Program-made: the position numbers and the translations under genes
Shown: positions 7,267 to 10,982 of the stretch, piece by piece
Numbering within the stretch: the stretch's first letter is position 1
Layout: every line of letters begins with the position of its first letter
NCBI GenBank assembly: GCA_015232735.1
Contig: JADFZC010000057.1
Coordinates: 1-10,982 of the forward strand
DNA length: 10,982 nucleotides
DNA from: Oligoflexales bacterium
GTDB lineage: Bacteria > Bdellovibrionota > Oligoflexia > Oligoflexales > Oligoflexaceae
Direction of reading: 5' to 3'
The notes under the pieces: generated by a model
Database searches by the model: none
Told to the model about the DNA's origin: nothing
What the model saw: only the letters and a program-made list of their open reading frames with translations

Positions 7267-8085
7267 ATGATGAATAAGATTCTTGCCATAGCCTTTTCAG
7301 CCACAATATTTGCCGGCTGTGACAGTTCATCTGACTCGCCAAAGAAGCAGTCAAATGGCGGCAATCAAGCCACATCATCGCAGAGAAACGGCTCTGGCGC
7401 TACAGCTTCAAAAAAGACTGCCGAGGACAAATCAAAATCAGGCACTCAGACTGACAGCGCTGATTCCAAGTCCTACGCCTACAACAACAAAAATTCAGGT
7501 TCAGGCAGTGAATCAGACTCAATAGGCCAAAAGACAAAAACGGCTGACAACAAGGTTTCATCATCAAATACCGGTGGAAGTGATAACAAGACTTCAACAG
7601 ATTCGGCAGGTCCGGATTCTGCCACCCTTCCTGACAAGGATCTTTTGAAAGGAATGTGGAAACTCGACAGCATCTCCTGTTCAGACGGTTCGATGAACTC
7701 TTTTGCCGGCCTTTTCAATGATGCGCTTACAAGTGGTGACGCGATAGTAAATGCAGACGTCAGATCCTCAGGGGATTCATCATCAAATATAAAAATAGAG
7801 CTCAATATCAGCGAATTCGGCATTAACTGCAATTTATCCCAAAATTTCAAGATTACCTACAAGAGTTCCACCAGCGCTGAAATTGCTACGACAAGCTCGA
7901 ATATAAACAACTGCCCGTCCATGATTTCCGGTTTCATATCCATGGTTGGAAGCGGAATATCAAGCACAGTCGAATATGAAAAGAGCGGCAGCAGCGGAAG
8001 TCTTACGGGTCAGCTGCCGATAAAGTTTCCTGAGGAACCCTGCCCAAGCGGCAAGACGGTATTTAATTTCACCTTTCAAAATTGA
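7267..8085 (+). CDS. Lipoprotein with Ser-rich tether and lipocalin-like C-terminal domain
   Basis: The 272-residue product starts at ATG 7267 (ATG 7270 is also possible), nine bases after a good GAGGAG site. Residues 1-17 form a lipoprotein signal and Cys18 lies in TIFAGC. Asp follows the cysteine; in Escherichia coli that residue favours inner-membrane retention, but the rule may not hold here. Residues 19-122 are almost wholly Ser, Thr, Lys, Gly, Asn, Asp and Gln, a low-complexity hydrophilic tether. Residues 123-272 look folded and beta-rich. They begin LLKGMWKLDSISC, like the first strand of lipocalin-like small-molecule-binding barrels, and contain four cysteines (138, 188, 216, 259) that could form two disulfides in the periplasm. 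The fold assignment rests on this opening motif and the strand pattern only. It is probably a surface or periplasmic ligand-binding or structural lipoprotein; no partner is evident. Confidence 0.75.
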   Translation: MMNKILAIAFSATIFAGCDSSSDSPKKQSNGGNQATSSQRNGSGATASKKTAEDKSKSGTQTDSADSKSYAYNNKNSGSGSESDSIGQKTKTADNKVSSSNTGGSDNKTSTDSAGPDSATLPDKDLLKGMWKLDSISCSDGSMNSFAGLFNDALTSGDAIVNADVRSSGDSSSNIKIELNISEFGINCNLSQNFKITYKSSTSAEIATTSSNINNCPSMISGFISMVGSGISSTVEYEKSGSSGSLTGQLPIKFPEEPCPSGKTVFNFTFQN

Positions 8086-8290
8086 ACGGCCCTTTGTGAA
8101 GTCAACACGCCCTAAGACAATCCTTTTAATCGATAAAAAATCAAGTTAATGGATTTTGCAAAAAAACGGAATGACAGTTGCATACAATTGGGCGCCGTTT
8201 CTTTTTTGCTGCATGAAATCTTTGGTTTTTGAATATTTTTGCAGTGGGAGTTATTTAAGTTTTGGCAGTGCTATCAAGGGGATATTAAGA

Positions 8291-9553
8291 ATGTATGTTG
8301 CTTATGAAACGTTGCGCCGGGGATGCGTTGTTTTTTATACTATGATGCTTATTTTTACAGTTGGGTGTATCAAGAAGCCTTCCGGAAATAACGATGATAA
8401 TTCACTAGTATCCATTGCCACGGACGGTCTTCCCGATTTCAGCACGCTGAATATCAAGGTGGTTGGGACTGAAGACAGAAACTTGGATGTCAATATAAAT
8501 AAGACCTATACAAAACAGGAGACTGCCGGCAGTGTGCAGTTATCGCTCAAGGCGGGGGAATATAGATTTTCCCTGGAGATATTCAGTGAAAGCAATCAGA
8601 TGATAGCAAGTTCCGAGATATGCAGTGAGGAACAGAAGAAATCAGCTGTAGCTGTTGTGGAACCTGGCAAGCAAAATGTGGTATCCATAATAATATGCAA
8701 AAATAAAAATCTGAGTTCCGGCAGCCCGGCCGGCAGCGGACAAAATACACCCAAGGAAGAAAAACCTCAGGAGAAACCCCAGGAAAATGCTGATGATATC
8801 GGCAAGAATCTGGAAGCTGGAAAAGTTATTACACTGAAAATGAAGAGTCGTTATATGAACGGCGGAAACGATTGGGATTACAATATCTATCTGCCGGAAT
8901 CCTACAAGACGGGCAATAAAAGATATCCTGTCATATATTCGCTGCATGGAGGCGGAGGTGACAATAATGGCAATTCATTTGAAATTGGATATATTAAAAA
9001 GGTTATAACGGAAGTGATTGTCGTGTTTCCGAACGGTGGAAAGGACAACTTTTATCTCGATAGCGGAGTGGTCAGGCAGCAGGGGCAAAACCCGGATTCA
9101 CATATTACAAAAGAGCTTATTCCTTACATAGATTCAAACTTCAGAACTATTAATGACCGCAAGGCAAGAGCTGTTACCGGCTTTTCTATGGGAGGGTATG
9201 GTGCATATCATTTTGCATTCAAATATCCGGAACTTTTTAGCGGAGCTGCGCCGATGGCGGCGGGTGGACCTTACGGCCCCAACGGACAGATTAACAACTA
9301 CGATTCCAAGGAAGATCCCCACAAACTTGCTGTTTCAAACGCTGACAAGATAAAGGGCAGGATGAATATCATCATGTCTGTGGGAAAACAGGATTTATTT
9401 GACTACAACAGGGAATTCTCTCAAATTCTCACGGCACAAGGGATCGATCATATATTTAACCCCATAGACGGACTGAAACACGATCATGGCGGGATATTGA
9501 ACAATTCAGCGGTAAAGATATATCAAACCATTACCAAGGATTTTCCAAAATAG
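8291..9553 (+). CDS. Lipoprotein esterase, Esterase D/feruloyl esterase-like alpha/beta hydrolase
   Basis: The product is 420 residues from ATG 8291, which has AAGGGG (8276-8281) nine bases upstream. The frame is open to 8156, but starting there would place 45 extra residues before the signal peptide. Residues 10-25 are hydrophobic and Cys26 (FTVGC) is the lipidation site. Residues 45-140 form a beta-rich domain with two cysteines (111, 136). A Pro/Glu/Gln linker (about 153-168, EEKPQEKPQEN) leads to the catalytic domain. That domain has the oxyanion segment HGGGG (219-223), the nucleophile elbow GFSMGG with Ser299, a likely acid Asp368 in VGKQD, and a likely His397 in GLKHDHG. This matches the Pfam Esterase family (esterase D, feruloyl and acetyl-xylan esterases, antigen 85). 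It should sit on the cell envelope and cleave ester groups, perhaps from polysaccharide; the exact substrate is not determinable. It faces the convergent carbohydrate-binding lipoprotein gene. Confidence 0.85.
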   Translation: MYVAYETLRRGCVVFYTMMLIFTVGCIKKPSGNNDDNSLVSIATDGLPDFSTLNIKVVGTEDRNLDVNINKTYTKQETAGSVQLSLKAGEYRFSLEIFSESNQMIASSEICSEEQKKSAVAVVEPGKQNVVSIIICKNKNLSSGSPAGSGQNTPKEEKPQEKPQENADDIGKNLEAGKVITLKMKSRYMNGGNDWDYNIYLPESYKTGNKRYPVIYSLHGGGGDNNGNSFEIGYIKKVITEVIVVFPNGGKDNFYLDSGVVRQQGQNPDSHITKELIPYIDSNFRTINDRKARAVTGFSMGGYGAYHFAFKYPELFSGAAPMAAGGPYGPNGQINNYDSKEDPHKLAVSNADKIKGRMNIIMSVGKQDLFDYNREFSQILTAQGIDHIFNPIDGLKHDHGGILNNSAVKIYQTITKDFPK

Positions 9554-9556
9554 CTA

Positions 9557-9583
9557 GTCCCTGGCGCTTTCAGCGCCAGGGAC
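9557..9583. repeat. Perfect 12-bp inverted repeat after the esterase gene
   Basis: GTCCCTGGCGCT (9557-9568) and AGCGCCAGGGAC (9572-9583) pair perfectly around the loop TTC. It begins four bases after the esterase stop codon. The stem is long and GC-rich, enough to halt polymerase or protect the 3' end of the mRNA, but no T-run follows on the plus strand, so a classic intrinsic terminator is not shown. It is the first of a series of hairpins that continues to 9823. Confidence 0.8.
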
Positions 9584-9585
9584 GT

Positions 9586-9613
9586 ATCCTGGCAAGCGAA
9601 GCTTGCATAGGAT
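9586..9613. repeat. Second hairpin of the intergenic cluster
   Basis: ATCCT (9586-9590) pairs with AGGAT (9609-9613), and GCAAGC (9592-9597) pairs with GCTTGC (9601-9606) around the loop GAA. A small internal loop (G against AT) separates the two stems. It starts three bases after the preceding perfect hairpin. The asymmetric internal loop is more typical of a folded RNA or a transposase-recognised DNA hairpin than of a protein operator. Confidence 0.65.
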
Positions 9614-9644
9614 CTGTCGCGGGTCAACTTCGGTCTTTCTTCGA

Positions 9645-9671
9645 CCATACTGGAAATTTCATTTCCTCTGG
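9645..9671. repeat. Third trinucleotide-loop hairpin of the intergenic cluster
   Basis: GGAAAT (9652-9657) pairs with ATTTCC (9661-9666) around the loop TTC. An outer CCA (9645-9647) and TGG (9669-9671) can pair across an internal loop. Just upstream a weaker GGTC/GACC stem (9632-9646) can form in competition with the outer pairing. Confidence 0.5.
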
Positions 9672-9802
9672 CCAATCCTAAGCCACTTTTTTCTTCATCT
9701 GATATTGCTTTTTTATCATTTGCCTTAAATTGAAACCAAAAACAGACGAGTACCCTGCTGAGCATGTAAACGTAGGTCGTCCTCCTCCTCGCGCCTTGAT
9801 TC

Positions 9803-9823
9803 AGACCCTTTAGGCTAGGGTCT
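9803..9823. repeat. Seven-bp inverted repeat near the 3' end of the minus-strand gene
   Basis: AGACCCT (9803-9809) and AGGGTCT (9817-9823) pair around a seven-base loop. On the minus strand it lies about 30 bases past the stop of the coiled-coil lipoprotein gene. The minus strand then carries a purine-rich stretch around 9779-9795 instead of a T-run, so it does not look like a standard terminator. Confidence 0.55.
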
Positions 9824-9851
9824 AACTCCATTGCGCGAAATGCGCCACGCC

Positions 9852-10982
9852 CTAATAATATATTATTGCAAAATTCTGTGGAAGCAAAGATCCGTTCCCG
9901 CCGTCAGCCACAAATCCGAACTTCATGCTATTGCCGGTATTGGGCGTAATGGAATAATGATATAGGCCTGTTTCGTTATCAACGCTGGACAGAAGCCTTC
10001 CGTTCCAGATCTCCCGCTCACGTATTTTGTAGGGAGAGTCAAACGTAATCTTCCAGTAATAGCCTCTTGCAAGAGATATCTCGGCGATGAAACCGTCCCC
10101 CCATTGCCTTGTTACCTTGTAAGCTTTTAGCATTTCGGCTTCTGCCTTTAGCTTTTCCTCAAGGCGTTTTTCAAGGCTATTAATCTGCTGCTCATAACCT
10201 TTGATTTGTGCCTCCAGGGTTTTCTGCTTTTCTTCGTATGCCTTTTGTTGTTCCGTGAGTCCTGATATCCTGTCGGCCAACGCTTTCCTCTCCTGCTCGG
10301 AGGTATTATTCTGCTGCGTAAGATTTTCCACCTCTTTTTTAAGTGAGTCTATCTGGCTTTCAAGCGTTTTTTGCTGCTCTTTCGATTCAGCCTCCAATTT
10401 TTGAGAGTTTTCAAGCGCATCTTTCAGGTTTGTCATTTCCTGCTTCAGGGTGTTTTTTTCACTGAGATAGGCATCATGCTCTTTCTGCATGGCACTTATC
10501 TGTTCATTAAGACCGGAGAGCTGCTGTTCGAGCTGTTTTTGTTTTTCTGAGGATGCCGCACCTGCGGCTTCGGAATTTTTAAGCTGTTCTTTCAGAGCAG
10601 TAATTTGAGCACCCGCCTCTGAAGCCAGGTCATCTTTTGCTTTCAGCTGTTCCTTCAGCAATTTTAACTCTTCCTCGAGAGCCTTCTGCTCGTCGGCATC
10701 CGCTTTTTTTGAATCCTCTGAATTTTTCAGCTGCTCATTCAGTGTGGCAAGCTGCAGTTCCAGTGCCTTTATTTTTTCCTCAAGAGCTGATCTGTCGTCG
10801 GAGGGCGGCGATGTTTGAGAGGAATTGTCTTCTCCCGGCCGATGGTCTGTTACTGACTGAGTTCCAGGCACTTCAGGATGGTCATAAGTACGCTTTTTTC
10901 TTGCACACGAAGCGTGGGATATTACAGTTAATGAAAGTAAAATGGAAATTAATTTTCCAGGGCCGAACGATGTTTTTGAAAC
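9852..10982 (-). CDS. Coiled-coil lipoprotein with C-terminal CBM2-like carbohydrate-binding module (5' end beyond window)
   Basis: The minus-strand frame is open from the TAG at 9852-9854 to the right edge. GTG 10869-10871 could be a start, but the codons before it encode a hydrophobic stretch (LISILLSLTVISHA) ending in SHASCARKK. This is a lipoprotein signal with Cys at 10905-10907, so the true start lies beyond 10982. Numbered from the GTG, residues 1-27 are a polar linker and about 28-250 a long heptad-patterned Glu/Lys/Gln/Leu coiled coil with internal repeats (EQLKNSE twice, EQQKTLE/EKQKTLE). Residues 251-337 match the pattern of family 2 carbohydrate-binding modules: TRQWGDGF, YWKITF, a third Trp in IWNG, and the late KFGF. 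Trp257, Trp289 and Tyr304/306 correspond to the aromatic binding face of CBM2 proteins such as the Cellulomonas Cex module; the usual terminal disulfide is absent. It probably forms a rod holding a sugar-binding tip away from the membrane. It converges with the esterase gene. Confidence 0.8.
   Translation of the reverse strand, partial: VSKTSFGPGKLISILLSLTVISHASCARKKRTYDHPEVPGTQSVTDHRPGEDNSSQTSPPSDDRSALEEKIKALELQLATLNEQLKNSEDSKKADADEQKALEEELKLLKEQLKAKDDLASEAGAQITALKEQLKNSEAAGAASSEKQKQLEQQLSGLNEQISAMQKEHDAYLSEKNTLKQEMTNLKDALENSQKLEAESKEQQKTLESQIDSLKKEVENLTQQNNTSEQERKALADRISGLTEQQKAYEEKQKTLEAQIKGYEQQINSLEKRLEEKLKAEAEMLKAYKVTRQWGDGFIAEISLARGYYWKITFDSPYKIREREIWNGRLLSSVDNETGLYHYSITPNTGNSMKFGFVADGGNGSLLPQNFAIIYY

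Larger units (their letters stand above)
9554..9851. other. Intergenic structured element between convergent genes
   Basis: This stretch of about 300 bases contains at least four inverted repeats and no gene I can support. An open minus-strand frame (ATG at 9831, stop at 9523, 102 codons) spans it. That frame has no ribosome site, runs into the esterase gene, and its peptide is partly dictated by the hairpins, so I do not call it as a protein. The region may be a multicopy interspersed element (REP/MITE-like), a folded RNA or a double 3'-end structure for the two convergent transcripts. Confidence 0.5.

Noticed and set aside
7310..7850. Alternative frames on both strands across the Ser-rich lipoprotein
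   Set aside because: Low-complexity AGC/TCA-type codons naturally leave other frames open; only the lipoprotein frame has a ribosome site, signal peptide and folded C-terminus.
9557..9583. Firm call of a rho-independent terminator
   Set aside because: The stem is excellent, but there is no T-tract on the plus side and only a weak one on the minus side; recorded as an inverted repeat instead.
8106..9855. CACGCCCTAA at 8106-8115 and again at 9846-9855 as possible element ends
   Set aside because: Ten-base matches are expected several times by chance in a window of this length, and no further similarity flanks them.

Overview
The window looks like a chromosomal stretch from a Gram-negative bacterium. 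Five of the seven genes start with a lipoprotein signal peptide and lipobox, and base composition is moderate to slightly AT-rich. The style (many unrelated lipoproteins, a Sel1-repeat membrane protein, a kinase-like N-lobe, carbohydrate-active surface proteins) is reminiscent of uncultured delta-proteobacterial or Bdellovibrio-like lineages. No marker gene is present, so that placement is only an impression. I see no rRNA, tRNA, CRISPR array, integrase or transposase.

Layout. (1) 231-1617, plus strand: a lipoprotein with a zinc-protease HEIGH motif, resembling the anthrax-lethal-factor-like (ATLF/M34) fold, followed by a 73-residue lipoprotein. A nine-codon leader frame with a strong Shine-Dalgarno sequence overlaps the protease start. 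(2) 1777-5322, plus strand: a 1181-residue redox enzyme that joins in one chain modules usually found as separate HcnA/HcnB/HcnC-like (or opine, sarcosine, proline dehydrogenase) subunits, with extra iron-sulfur centres. (3) 5482-6873, plus strand: a kinase-like N-lobe with no catalytic residues and no C-lobe, then one membrane helix and six Sel1 repeats. (4) 6874-7266: AT-rich intergenic DNA. (5) 7267-8085, plus strand: a lipoprotein with a Ser/Lys/Gly-rich tether and a lipocalin-like C-terminal domain. (6) 8291-9553, plus strand: a lipoprotein esterase of the feruloyl/acetyl esterase (Esterase D-like) fold. (7) 9557-9823: a cluster of inverted repeats between two convergent genes. (8) 9852 to the right edge, minus strand: a coiled-coil lipoprotein ending in a family 2-like carbohydrate-binding module, with its 5' end outside the window.

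The window reads mostly as cell-envelope functions. Several lipidated proteins carry a flexible or coiled spacer followed by a binding or catalytic domain: the lipocalin-like protein, the esterase and the coiled-coil CBM2-like protein. The last two converge and may both act on polysaccharide. The large redox enzyme is the only clearly cytoplasmic metabolic gene; it probably oxidises a small amine or amino acid. No evidence joins all the genes into one operon or one defined system. The most unusual items are the all-in-one flavin/iron-sulfur fusion, the half-kinase/Sel1 protein, the coiled-coil/CBM2-like lipoprotein and the hairpin cluster.
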